The notes under the pieces: model-generated
Told to the model about the DNA's origin: nothing
Databases searched by the model: none
The model's input: the letters and a program-made list of their open reading frames with translations, nothing else
In this document: positions 1 to 8,242 of the stretch, piece by piece
Layout of the letters: every line of letters starts with the position of its first letter
Position numbering within the stretch: the stretch's first letter is position 1
From: Paenibacillus xylanexedens
GTDB lineage: Bacteria > Bacillota > Bacilli > Paenibacillales > Paenibacillaceae
Reading direction: 5' to 3'
Length of the DNA: 64,000 bases
NCBI RefSeq assembly: GCF_017874615.1
Contig: NZ_JAGIKV010000005.1
Location: 1-64,000 of the forward strand
Translations under genes and position numbers: made by a program

Positions 1-94
1 CACTTCCATTTTACCAAGGAAAGGCTTCTTTTTGTTTTACAATTTGGAAAACAGGTCTGTCCCTAGCCATTTTTATGACTTATGGGACAGCCCC
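1..94. mobile_element. Terminal fragment of an IS1182-family element
   Basis: Positions 1-97 match 47895-47991, the right-hand end of the complete IS1182-type element in this window, with about four mismatches. The shared sequence runs into a terminal GGGACAGCCCC, and the outer boundary is about position 94. The transposase of this copy must lie left of the window. Both copies have the same orientation, so they are direct repeats about 47.9 kb apart. The end runs into the 3' end of the next gene. Confidence 0.85.
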
Positions 95-828
95 TTCACT
101 TCGCTCGAAGTTGATCGTCCAGGAACAGGTTCCTGGGGACCCGGGGCTGGATGCACATTGCCCTTCTGATTCACAAATCTCTTCAGATCACCCGTTAATT
201 GTTCCTTCAGCTTGTCCACCAGCTGCGTTTCACTAATGCCTTTTGCCTGAGCAATCTCAGCCAGGGATTTCCCTCCCTGAAGCTGCTCGTGCAGTTGAGC
301 AGGGGTGACTCCAATAAACCGGGCAATTTCGCCCTTATCTACCATGGAACGTTTGCCATGGTGGGCAAATTCACGCCGCAAATCACGCAGCGGTGTATTA
401 ATGACCTTTTTCAACTTGGTATCCATGTCTGCCTTCGTGGCTGCAGCTTGTTCCTTGGTGAGACAACCTTCTTCTACAGCTTGATCCAGACGCTGTGCAA
501 GTGTAGGCTTCAACTTCTGCAATAACTGCTCCTCACTTAGTCCCTTACGCTCTTTCGCAATCTGGGACAACGTCTTGCCAAGTTCCATCTGTTCTTTCAG
601 ATCCCGAAGTCCAATCCCAAGCAAGTCTGCCGTCTCACCAATCATGAACAGACCGTGTCCTGCCTGCATGCATGGCTTCGCTGGTTTGCCGGAGGAAGAA
701 GCTTTTGACGCATCATCATATTCCTCAGCACGAACGGCTGGGTCAGCAAATACCACATGTCCTGTTGCTGCTGTTATAACTACGGCTGCCAATCCGGCTG
801 CCATCCATGTTTTCCATTTCAAATTCAT
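73..828 (-). CDS. Secreted protein with two LGxxxxxLxxxLxxGKSLxEIA repeats, 3' end altered by an IS
   Basis: 251 aa with an N-terminal signal peptide (about residues 1-28) and no other membrane segment, so it is probably secreted. The mature part has two related helical repeats, near residues 62-110 and 165-212, each with an LG-x5-L-x3-L-x2-GK-(T/S)-L-x-(Q/E)-IA pattern followed by GxSExQL. This repeat is common in Bacillus and Paenibacillus secreted proteins of unknown function. The last six residues (GLSHKS) and the stop codon are encoded by the IS end at 73-94, so the native C-terminus was probably replaced. AAAGGCGG precedes the ATG. I cannot name a function. Confidence 0.75.
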   Translation of the reverse strand: MNLKWKTWMAAGLAAVVITAATGHVVFADPAVRAEEYDDASKASSSGKPAKPCMQAGHGLFMIGETADLLGIGLRDLKEQMELGKTLSQIAKERKGLSEEQLLQKLKPTLAQRLDQAVEEGCLTKEQAAATKADMDTKLKKVINTPLRDLRREFAHHGKRSMVDKGEIARFIGVTPAQLHEQLQGGKSLAEIAQAKGISETQLVDKLKEQLTGDLKRFVNQKGNVHPAPGPQEPVPGRSTSSEVKGLSHKS

Positions 829-1048
829 TTTTTCTGCCGCCTTTCCGATGTCGAAATCCTGTGCCTTCCTAGTTTGAGCCTAAAATCCACTTTTTTATGC
901 CATAAAATACAAAAAGTCATCATTTTTCTCACAATTGATCACAAAAAATCCTATTTTTTTCAGTTTATTTCCGCTATACTGAAAGTAACTTCATGATCTA
1001 GTCGAACAGTCCTTAGTCACCTTATCGCAGGAAGGACGAGATGTAACG

Positions 1049-1996
1049 ATGCGGAGAGATTGGTTAGATCCGTTTAGATCCGATCTGGAGGTCGTGTTTG
1101 CTTCAGCGGAGCAACTCGTACGGGAATATCCCGAGCCCTTGTCAGGACATGCATTAGAGCAGCTTCGTTCGGTTAATCCGCTGTTACGAGATTCGGGACA
1201 CAGCTACATCGGGTACATCACTCCACTTTGGATTCAACACTCAGATAAACTACCCCCAGAGAAAGCACACCAATTAAGTACAGCCTGTCTCATTCACATG
1301 TTATATTTTCTGAATCAGGACGACGTGATGGATGAACAACCGGAGAATGCCACATTGAAGTTATCCCTGGGTAATCTTTATTACATGGATGCACTTCAAT
1401 CTTACGCGGTATTATTCAATCCTTCCTCCACGTTCTGGGTCTATTTCAGACAATATGTAGTGGATTGGGCCGTGAGTGTTACGGGTGAGCATTCCATTGA
1501 TTATTTCCAACAGAATCCCTTGTTGATTGCGCAAAAGGCTGCCCCTCTCCTCATTGGAGCTACTGGTGCACTGCTTCTGCTGAATCAGTCCGACCGGATC
1601 ATCCCGGTGTGTTCTGCCATCAACATCACACTCATGACACTCCAGATGACCGATGACTTCACAGACACGCAACAAGATGCTGTGCATGGAAACTACAACA
1701 GCTACCTCTCCCACATATCCGCAGCACTGAATCATAACTATCCAGTTCATCCTCTAAGCGACCGTATACATGACAATGTATACAATACACAACTCATGAA
1801 CTCTTACGTAGACATTGCTTATCACTATAATCGTACACTAACATCGTCTAACTTAGGAATATCGCATCTCGAGGCGTTTAATTCTTACTTATGCAGCACT
1901 TTAGTACAAGCTGTTCAGGACATTACACAACGGAAGAAACAGCTCCTCCAAGGCGGGTTTCATCACTGGATTAGCGAGCAACAGTTGGGATTCTGA
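1049..1996 (+). CDS. Class I isoprenoid-synthase-fold enzyme (ComQ/polyprenyl-synthase-like)
   Basis: 315 aa, mostly helical. Two aspartate-rich motifs sit where trans-prenyl synthases bind Mg-diphosphate: DDVMDE near residue 92 and DDFTD near residue 202 (preceded by LQMT). This fits a class I isoprenoid synthase or prenyltransferase, either making an isoprenoid or, like ComQ, transferring one to a peptide. It lies 54 nt upstream of an NHLP-type precursor peptide on the same strand, which favours peptide modification; that is inference. AGGAAGGACG at 1029-1038 is the ribosome site for the ATG at 1049. A possible -10 (TATACT, 975-980) lies upstream without a clear -35. Confidence 0.75.
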   Translation: MRRDWLDPFRSDLEVVFASAEQLVREYPEPLSGHALEQLRSVNPLLRDSGHSYIGYITPLWIQHSDKLPPEKAHQLSTACLIHMLYFLNQDDVMDEQPENATLKLSLGNLYYMDALQSYAVLFNPSSTFWVYFRQYVVDWAVSVTGEHSIDYFQQNPLLIAQKAAPLLIGATGALLLLNQSDRIIPVCSAINITLMTLQMTDDFTDTQQDAVHGNYNSYLSHISAALNHNYPVHPLSDRIHDNVYNTQLMNSYVDIAYHYNRTLTSSNLGISHLEAFNSYLCSTLVQAVQDITQRKKQLLQGGFHHWISEQQLGF

Positions 1997-2050
1997 ACAT
2001 AAGGACTAAGCTGGTTCAGTTTAATTTTAAATATGAAGGGAATGTTGACG

Positions 2051-2293
2051 ATGATGGTATCAGAGAAAACGTTGCATGAGGATATTATTGAAAAGGCTTG
2101 GACTGACGAGCACTTCAGACAACAATTGCACTCCAATCCGAAGCAGGCGCTTCGTGAAGCGTTCGGCATCGTAATTCCGGAGAACATTCAGGTACGCACT
2201 GTTGAGGAGCAGCAGAATGACTATGTGCTTGTCATACCTCCCAACCCTTCCAAAGTAAATTATGATGTGAATTGTGGGCCTTGGAGAAGTTAA
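2051..2293 (+). CDS. NHLP-family leader peptide, RiPP or pheromone-like precursor
   Basis: About 80 aa. The body (EKAW, DEHFRQQL, NPKQALREAFGI, IPENIQVR, VLVIPPNP) has the order and spacing of nitrile-hydratase-like leader peptides (NHLP, TIGR03793 type), used as leaders of ribosomal peptide products. After the PPNP motif only a short tail remains, VNYDVNCGPWRS, with one Cys and with Trp third from the end. I chose the ATG at 2051 because GAAGGGAA (2035-2042) sits 8-9 nt upstream; ATGs at 2033 and 2042 lack a Shine-Dalgarno site. It follows the isoprenoid enzyme on the same strand. In B. subtilis ComX the prenylated Trp is likewise third from the C-terminus, which suggests a modified tail here (inference). 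Confidence 0.75.
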   Translation: MMVSEKTLHEDIIEKAWTDEHFRQQLHSNPKQALREAFGIVIPENIQVRTVEEQQNDYVLVIPPNPSKVNYDVNCGPWRS

Positions 2294-2326
2294 TTCGGGT
2301 GAGCTAATCTTGTAGTGTAAGAAATT

Positions 2327-2420
2327 AGGGGTAGGAACAAAAAAAGCCGCTGTATCCTTCTGTGAGTTCGTCAATCGACGAACTCGACAAAAGATACAAC
2401 CGCTTCTGTTCCTACCCCTT
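2327..2420. repeat. Long imperfect inverted repeat spanning the kinase 3' end
   Basis: The left arm (2327-2372, intergenic) is an inverted copy of the right arm (2377-2420, the last codons of the kinase gene). The outer 13 bp (AGGGGTAGGAACA) and the inner 9 bp (GAGTTCGTC) are perfect. The middle matches with a few substitutions and single-base gaps, and the loop is 4 nt (AATC). It may act as a bidirectional terminator between the convergent genes, although no U-tract follows either side. Confidence 0.85.
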
Positions 2421-4269
2421 TGGTGCTTGTAAAGCTAATCTGTCCTTGCATCGCTTCAACAATTCGGAATGTCACCATCATGCCGAGGCCTGTGCCTTTG
2501 ATTTTATTGGAGAAATAAGGCTCGCCCAACCGGGAGAGTGCTTCCTCGTCCATTCCTTCTCCGTTATCCCTAACATGCACCTTAATCATTCCATCCTGCT
2601 TGTACGCCCAGATATCAATCTGGCCTTGTCCCTGCAGAGCTTCAATACTGTTCTTGATAATATTGATAAAAGCCTGCTTAAACTTCGAGGAATTGCCTCG
2701 AATATATAGATCTGGCGGAATGTCGGTGGTGATTTTACCACCTTCCAGATTAGCCATCGGTACAAGAATGCCTTCAATATGATTGAACTCATCCGAGATA
2801 TTGAGCGAGATAATATGGTCAAACTCAGGTTTGGCAAAGGTAAGAAAATCCGTTATGATGCCCGAAGCCCGATCAAGTTCTTCCAGTGCAATACGCACAT
2901 ACCCCTTATTTTTGTTGTCTTCCTGTTCCGTCATAAGTTGCAAGAACCCTCTTGTCACCTGAAGTGGATTACGTACTTCATGGGCAACGGAAGCGGCCAG
3001 TTCGCTAATAATCTCCATCTTTTCGGATCGCTGCAACTCATTGTTGAACAGCTCCAGTTCCTTGGAATACTCTAGAACTTTAGTATGTTTTTCGGCAAAA
3101 CGACTTCCGAGAATGGCAATCAACGAGATCACAAATGCAACCATGGACCATTTCCACCATAACAGATGATACGTCCCACTCCGCTGATAATACCACAACA
3201 GTTCAGCCACACTGATCAAGGCAAATGTACCGAATCCCGTTGCAAGCAGCATAGCTTCCCGATTTCGTTGCAGCGCTTTGGCGATGGTACCAACCAACAG
3301 GATTGTCAGCAGAATGACCAGCACAATGCCAACCACACGCTGTACGAGCAGATTGTAGAGGATCTCCCATTGCCCACCTGAAGTAACATAGATAAATAGA
3401 GAGAACACAGCGATAACTGAATATATGAATAGTATTTTTCGCAGTTTGGTGAAGATTCCATGCAGTCCTGGCCCGATAATCTGTTCGAAAAAATAACATA
3501 GCGCTGGCATACCCAGCAGCATCGCCAGATCAAAGACTACGGAATACAGGTCACCATATACCTGATAGAACGTATACAAAAATTGCGAGTACGTGATGAT
3601 CATCGTGCCGATGGAACCCATCACAATGCATAGCGAGATCCATAATCCCTTATGGAATTTGCCAAGGAAGAACGTACAACTCAGCATCGTAATCGCTGTG
3701 AACACAAAGGTCGCGCCCAGAATTACATCAATAAGTCCGTTATGAATATATTTCTCCTGTAACGCGGCATAAGGTCCAACCTGAACAGTACCTTGTATCC
3801 CCAGACGGCCTTTTTCATTTTGCGACCATACATAGAGCGTGTCACCTGAATTTCCGCTGGATAAGGGCAGCAACACCGCATTATTATCATAATTGTAATG
3901 ATAGTTCTCGTAGACCTTGCGGTCTTCCAGATAGACAACAATATGATTGCCTTTAATGTTCTCAAATCGAATGGCTGAACTTTCCTCACTCAACTCAGGG
4001 ATGGTCAGGCGAGTCCATAAAGAATTCGATCGATCCGTATTGCTATACTCTAACTTATCGCTGCCCTGCTTTTCCCATATCTCGTCTGCTCCCTTAACCT
4101 CACTGATGAATCCTTGGTCGTCAACGTTCCCCCATTTTACTTCCCATCCTGTAATGGATACAGGTTGCTGAACCGCTCCTGTAGTTGCAAAGACTATCCC
4201 ATGTGGCATGCCTAGAATAATCAATACACTCATCCATAAGATGACGATAGCTTTGGGCACATTTTTCAT
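2371..4269 (-). CDS. 7TM (7TMR-DISM-like) sensor histidine kinase
   Basis: 632 aa. There is a signal sequence (residues 1-28), then an extracytoplasmic beta-rich domain (about 30-170), then about seven membrane helices (about 175-390) and a coiled linker. The kinase core follows: the H-box ELAASVAHEVRNPL near 425, N-box NIIKNSIEAL near 545, and G1/G2 motifs DNGEGMDEE and GTGLGM. It autophosphorylates on His and signals to a response regulator, but none is encoded next to it. It is convergent with the isoprenoid enzyme and NHLP precursor, so it could sense their product, as ComP senses ComX (inference). AGGTG lies upstream of the ATG. Its last codons form one arm of a long inverted repeat. Confidence 0.85.
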   Translation of the reverse strand: MKNVPKAIVILWMSVLIILGMPHGIVFATTGAVQQPVSITGWEVKWGNVDDQGFISEVKGADEIWEKQGSDKLEYSNTDRSNSLWTRLTIPELSEESSAIRFENIKGNHIVVYLEDRKVYENYHYNYDNNAVLLPLSSGNSGDTLYVWSQNEKGRLGIQGTVQVGPYAALQEKYIHNGLIDVILGATFVFTAITMLSCTFFLGKFHKGLWISLCIVMGSIGTMIITYSQFLYTFYQVYGDLYSVVFDLAMLLGMPALCYFFEQIIGPGLHGIFTKLRKILFIYSVIAVFSLFIYVTSGGQWEILYNLLVQRVVGIVLVILLTILLVGTIAKALQRNREAMLLATGFGTFALISVAELLWYYQRSGTYHLLWWKWSMVAFVISLIAILGSRFAEKHTKVLEYSKELELFNNELQRSEKMEIISELAASVAHEVRNPLQVTRGFLQLMTEQEDNKNKGYVRIALEELDRASGIITDFLTFAKPEFDHIISLNISDEFNHIEGILVPMANLEGGKITTDIPPDLYIRGNSSKFKQAFINIIKNSIEALQGQGQIDIWAYKQDGMIKVHVRDNGEGMDEEALSRLGEPYFSNKIKGTGLGMMVTFRIVEAMQGQISFTSTKGVGTEAVVSFVEFVD

Positions 4270-4422
4270 TCACAGCACCTCAAAGTTCTAATTTTCACTA
4301 TCTTAGATTCTCTCATTTATCATTCGCCACCGTTTGTCACGTCACCTTCTTGAGATAAAATGAAATTTCACATTTAAGTCGATTTATAGTCTTATTTCCA
4401 TTTTATTGTTAAAGTTATCCGA

Positions 4423-4704
4423 TTAATCACGCAAGTCTTCGAACTGGTTCACTATCATTTCCCGTTCTTTCTGTTCAACTTGACTGCGAAATTCAAGCCA
4501 CTGCTCTGTCTCCTCATCATCATAGATGGTCCATATGTCGGAAAAAAGGAAATCCCGTAACTGGACAACTTGCCCGGACCATATACCGCCTACCCAAAAC
4601 AAACCATCCGGACGACGGATGACGGTACGGGAGAACCCGGGTGTGGACGCCTTTTGCCCGATACGGATGCGTGTGATCATATTACCCAGTGTATACCAGT
4701 CCAC
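4423..4704 (-). CDS. Conserved-looking small hypothetical protein
   Basis: 93 aa with a GTG start preceded by GGAGGG at good spacing, which supports a real gene. The product is soluble, Trp-rich and acidic at the C-terminus (DDEETEQWLEF, then a charged helix). No signal peptide, membrane segment or known motif is visible, and I do not recognise the family. It stands alone between the kinase gene and a divergent cluster of small proteins. Confidence 0.6.
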   Translation of the reverse strand: MDWYTLGNMITRIRIGQKASTPGFSRTVIRRPDGLFWVGGIWSGQVVQLRDFLFSDIWTIYDDEETEQWLEFRSQVEQKEREMIVNQFEDLRD

Positions 4705-4848
4705 ATGAATCCCTCCCTTACATATTCAAGCTTCATCATAACATAGGCAAAACAGGAAAAGCTGTAAAAACGGTGGCTGCGATTCAATCCTTGGCTCCGG
4801 GTGTAATGGTTTCTCAAAGCAAACAAACACGCTAAGGAGATGATTACA

Positions 4849-5010
4849 ATGAATGAGCCCCATCGTACGGTTGAGGTGGAACATAAGGATGTTCAGCATA
4901 AATCGGATTCAAGTATGGTCGCTTCCACATTTATTAAATATGCCGCATATATCATTATCTTTTTCGGATTCTTATACTTCTTGGTTAAATATGTATTCCC
5001 CAAATTCTAA
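4849..5010 (+). CDS. 53-aa single-pass membrane protein
   Basis: A short reading frame preceded by AAGGAGATG at ideal spacing to the ATG. The product has a charged, His/Glu-rich N-terminus (residues 1-22) and one hydrophobic helix (about 29-50), ending in YVFPKF. It heads a run of three small genes in the same direction (4849, 5133, 5544). Function unknown; the ribosome site and membrane segment are the evidence that it is real. Confidence 0.6.
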   Translation: MNEPHRTVEVEHKDVQHKSDSSMVASTFIKYAAYIIIFFGFLYFLVKYVFPKF

Positions 5011-5132
5011 GGCATTCATATCGTAGCGAACACCCGGAGATAATAACCTGTGCAAGATTACAATACTAGCGCTTTGGGTAACTACGGGGTAAGAAGCATT
5101 TGGACAACCGACAATGAAAGGAAGTGTTACTC

Positions 5133-5504
5133 ATGTCTGACAAACCAATTAGTAACGAAGAGAGCGACCGCTATTATGACCGTTATCAGAGGTCCCGCGA
5201 TATTCCACCAGAGACGGAAGTCCCGGAAGGCGATATGGATACCTTTGATGAAGTTTCCGGCAGACGGATTGTAACGGAAGATTCGGATCTGGCACCCGTA
5301 GCCGCAACCGCTGTGGATGAGCCGGAATTGGATTCACGTTTGGCTGAGACACCGCTGGAATCTGTACCTGATGCAGATCTTCTGCAACCGAACAGTCCGG
5401 TTGATCCTGCTGCACCCGATCCGGATGCGCTGCATGGTACCGACTTGCTTAATGGTGCTGGTGCGGATGCCAAACCGGAGAACGACATTCCACCACGACA
5501 TTAA
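5133..5504 (+). CDS. Acidic, probably disordered small protein
   Basis: 123 aa. AAGGAAG sits 8 nt before the ATG at 5133; an in-frame start three codons upstream is less well placed. The protein is rich in Asp, Glu, Pro and Ala, with repeated PDAD/PDPDA-like stretches and no hydrophobic core, so it is probably intrinsically disordered and cytosolic. The next gene, 39 nt downstream, has a similar composition, so the two may be co-transcribed. No function can be assigned. Confidence 0.6.
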   Translation: MSDKPISNEESDRYYDRYQRSRDIPPETEVPEGDMDTFDEVSGRRIVTEDSDLAPVAATAVDEPELDSRLAETPLESVPDADLLQPNSPVDPAAPDPDALHGTDLLNGAGADAKPENDIPPRH

Positions 5505-5543
5505 CAGCTGTTATGACATCCTGAATGAGGAGGTGCATACACG

Positions 5544-5735
5544 ATGAAGGAAGATCGCCAGAAGCATGTGCATGAACCGGATAATCTCGTGACCGAACGA
5601 GATATTGACCCGGACTTCGGACTTTTCACTGAGGACTCCTTCCCCGAAGCACTTGAGGATGAGGATCAACGTGATGCGGTCGAGCATGCCATTCCCAAAG
5701 AGAAGGCTTCTCGTAAGCCCTCTTCGGATGACTAA
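5544..5735 (+). CDS. 63-aa acidic protein
   Basis: GAGGAGGTG precedes the ATG. The product is hydrophilic (MKEDRQKHVHEPDNL start, KPSSDD end), with alternating acidic and basic residues, no membrane segment and no recognised motif. It ends the three-gene run from 4849 and is followed within 25 nt by a strong terminator. It could be a small stress or sporulation-related protein, but nothing in the sequence shows this. Confidence 0.6.
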   Translation: MKEDRQKHVHEPDNLVTERDIDPDFGLFTEDSFPEALEDEDQRDAVEHAIPKEKASRKPSSDD

Positions 5736-5759
5736 CTTATATAGATCCGTAGTAGACTT

Positions 5760-5800
5760 AAAAAAGATGACGTCTGTAATTTCACAGCGTCATCTTTTTT
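5760..5800. terminator. Bidirectional intrinsic terminator
   Basis: AAAAAAGATGACG at 5760-5772 pairs perfectly with CGTCATCTTTTTT at 5788-5800. It has U-runs on both strands and lies between the convergent small-protein run and the MFS gene. Confidence 0.9.
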
Positions 5801-5837
5801 GTTACCTGTAAGTTCACTTACACTCAGTGATTTAGCA

Positions 5838-7052
5838 TCATCGCTTAGCGGAAACCTTACTTGCCACGGGCAGTTTGTGATCCAATCCTGACCACTTTGC
5901 TACCATCGCAGTGATGATCAATGCAACTCCATTAATAATAAAAATCCAGCGTATCGGCAGCCAGCCACCAAGTACACCACCAATAATCGGTCCCGCCATC
6001 GTCCCGATCTGGGCAGCCGATTGATTCAGACTAAAAGCCCTGCCCCGGAAACTCGATGCGGTAGCCTGCACAATCATGGCGTTAATTGCCGGAAATACAG
6101 CCGCAAAGAATAAACCATACACAAATCGTAAAATGCCGAATGCGATATAACCTGTTGTAAAGAACTGCAGAAGATTCCCTACAGCCCCACCAACCAGTCC
6201 AATGATCAACACTTTACCGTATCCAATCCTTGAACCAATCCTGCCCCAACGCGGCGCCATAATAACTGTTGCTACCCCCACCGCTGAGAAAATAATACCC
6301 GAGCTCAGTGAGGCACGATCCGGCTGAACGCCCATCTCCATCACATAGACCGTCAATAGTGGCTCCAGAATCATGACGGAGAATGTACATATACCCATCA
6401 TGCCAAGCACCGTCATAAACAAACGATTCGCTCTTGCTTCACGAATGTCATCCATGACGTGGGAACGCGCTTTGTTCCGGTTGAAGTTCTCTTCTTTTAC
6501 CCAGAAGGTTGCGATGATTGCTGAGACTAACACAACAATAGCCGAAAATAAAAATGCATTCCGGTTGCCATAATAATGACTCACCACGCCACCAATTAAC
6601 GGTCCAATAATACCACCAGTGGCTCCTGCAGTGGACATAATACCAAGTGCATAACCAGTCTTCTCTTCAGGTGTATTTGTGCCTACCAGAGCAATCGCTG
6701 CTGGAACAAACCCTGCAAGCAGACCCTGAAACAATCGAACAACAATCAGAGAATACGGGTCCTGCACGAAATAATTGATTAAATACAAGACGGCAAGGCT
6801 GTATCCCGACCGGATCAGCATGGGCTTGCGTCCGTATTTATCAGCCAGTGATCCCCAGAACGGAGACACGAGTGCACTCGCGAGAAACGTAATGCCAAAT
6901 GCCAGTCCTGACCATAACTCCAGGTGATCACGAACCCCCAAGTCAGCACTTAGAAACAGGGGCAGAAATGGAATTGAGATCGAATAGGCGGTGCTGCAAA
7001 AAAATACACCAATCCACAATATGACCAGATTGCGCTTCCACGAGAAGTTCAT
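5838..7052 (-). CDS. MFS drug-efflux-type transporter
   Basis: 404 aa with about 12 membrane helices. The major facilitator signature GSLADKYGRKPML lies in the loop after helix 2, a GxLxGFVPAAIAL stretch is in the N-half, and a second loop motif (PRWGRIGSRIGYGK) is in the C-half, as in MdtG/Bmr-like proton antiporters. The frame is open further upstream, but I place the start at 7052: GAAAGGGCG precedes this ATG and the first membrane helix follows directly. The extension would read through the divergent promoter region and overlap the next gene. Substrate unknown. Confidence 0.85.
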   Translation of the reverse strand: MNFSWKRNLVILWIGVFFCSTAYSISIPFLPLFLSADLGVRDHLELWSGLAFGITFLASALVSPFWGSLADKYGRKPMLIRSGYSLAVLYLINYFVQDPYSLIVVRLFQGLLAGFVPAAIALVGTNTPEEKTGYALGIMSTAGATGGIIGPLIGGVVSHYYGNRNAFLFSAIVVLVSAIIATFWVKEENFNRNKARSHVMDDIREARANRLFMTVLGMMGICTFSVMILEPLLTVYVMEMGVQPDRASLSSGIIFSAVGVATVIMAPRWGRIGSRIGYGKVLIIGLVGGAVGNLLQFFTTGYIAFGILRFVYGLFFAAVFPAINAMIVQATASSFRGRAFSLNQSAAQIGTMAGPIIGGVLGGWLPIRWIFIINGVALIITAMVAKWSGLDHKLPVASKVSAKR

Positions 7053-7308
7053 ATACCCGCACGCCCTTTCCGTTACTGACGCCGGGACTGCCGTGTATTG
7101 GAGCGGACGGAACAGACCCGTACGTCCCCGATGCGGAAGCATTTTCCTTATTTTACACCCATCATTCCATGAAGGCCATCCCTTGTTCACCACAAACACA
7201 TGTATTACATTGCCATCCTGTCCACAAAAACGGTATGATAGTTGGGTAAATATCCAAATATGATTTGGAGAAAATATATAATGCAGAGATGCAAGGAGGA
7301 ACGTTTTC

Positions 7309-7959
7309 ATGTCTTTACGGTGGAAAAAAACAACCGCAGTATCGCTCGTTCTTGCGATGCTGCTTATCGTCATTAGTGGTTGCGGACGCCCTTCAACCAG
7401 TGCCGAACAAACGCCGGTCCCGGCCGCACCTGAAGGTCCAAACCCGGTAGCTACCATTGAGATGCAGGATGGTCAAAAGATCGTTATTGAGCTCTATCCC
7501 GAGATTGCGCCCAACACGGTGTATAATTTCATCTCCCTTGCGAATAAAGGGTTCTATGACGGCCTGATCTTTCACCGGGTCATTCCGGGCTTTATGGTTC
7601 AAAGTGGTGACCCAAATGGTAACGGTTCGGGCGGCCCGGGATACACGATTAAGGGCGAATTTACATCCAATGGCCACAAGAATCACCTAAATCATACTCG
7701 GGGAATTATTTCGATGGCACGTAAATCGGATAATCTTGATTCAGCAGGCTCCCAATTCTTCATCATGTTAGCAGATGCTGATTATTTGGATAATGCATAT
7801 GCTACTTTTGGAAAAGTGACCGAAGGTATGGAAGTTGTGGATAACATTGCAGCTCAGGAAATAGGTGAAAATGACAAACCGGTTACTGATCAAGTCATGA
7901 AAAAGGTTACGGTAGATACCCGCGGTCTGGAATATCCAGAGCCGGTAAAAATGCCTTAA
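7309..7959 (+). CDS. Cyclophilin-type peptidyl-prolyl isomerase, lipoprotein
   Basis: 216 aa. A signal peptide ends in a lipobox (VISGC, Cys near residue 25), so the protein is tethered to the outer face of the membrane. The cyclophilin domain spans about 45-205 with the active-site FHRVIPGFMVQSGDP and the SAGSQFFIM and FGKV motifs. It should catalyse cis-trans isomerisation of Xaa-Pro bonds in exported proteins. AAGGAGG lies 9 nt before the ATG, and a consensus -10 (TATAAT, 7277-7282) is upstream. It is divergent from the MFS gene. Confidence 0.92.
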   Translation: MSLRWKKTTAVSLVLAMLLIVISGCGRPSTSAEQTPVPAAPEGPNPVATIEMQDGQKIVIELYPEIAPNTVYNFISLANKGFYDGLIFHRVIPGFMVQSGDPNGNGSGGPGYTIKGEFTSNGHKNHLNHTRGIISMARKSDNLDSAGSQFFIMLADADYLDNAYATFGKVTEGMEVVDNIAAQEIGENDKPVTDQVMKKVTVDTRGLEYPEPVKMP

Positions 7960-8023
7960 TTAACTTCCTTGCCAAATGGATGATAATCCATGGTTATGAC
8001 TTGTAATGAACTCTAAACAAACA

Positions 8024-8066
8024 AAAGCTCTGTCCTGTGCGTATCTCGCAAGGCAGAGCTTTATTT
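8024..8066 (+). terminator. Intrinsic terminator of the cyclophilin gene
   Basis: AAAGCTCTG (8024-8032) pairs with CAGAGCTTT (8054-8062), followed by a T-rich run. Confidence 0.7.
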
Positions 8067-8131
8067 ATTGATTTTAATGATAACGGTTACATATATGACT
8101 TTATAAAAAATGACCTCTTCCGGCATCATCC

Positions 8132-8242
8132 TCAATACATCCATCCCATCAAACGTAACCAGCCGATAATCGCAATCCATAACGGGCAGCTAAAGGCAAC
8201 GCCCCATGCAAGCCCTTTCAGTAAACCACGGTTTACTTCCAC
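8132..8242 (-). CDS. 36-aa membrane microprotein with GTG start
   Basis: A longer frame is open to 8314, but the best ribosome site (GAAAGGAG) lies exactly 9 nt before a GTG at 8242, giving 36 residues. They form one or two short hydrophobic helices (GLAWGVAFSCPLWIAIIGW). A plausible sigma-A promoter (TTGCGT, 16 nt, TATAAA; 8298-8325) overlaps the upstream part of the frame, so that part is probably not translated. Function unknown. Confidence 0.5.
   Translation of the reverse strand: MEVNRGLLKGLAWGVAFSCPLWIAIIGWLRLMGWMY

Noticed and set aside
7053-7457. N-terminal extension of the MFS transporter
   Set aside because: The extension has no membrane or family features, overlaps the promoter and start of the cyclophilin gene, and a good ribosome site lies at the internal ATG.
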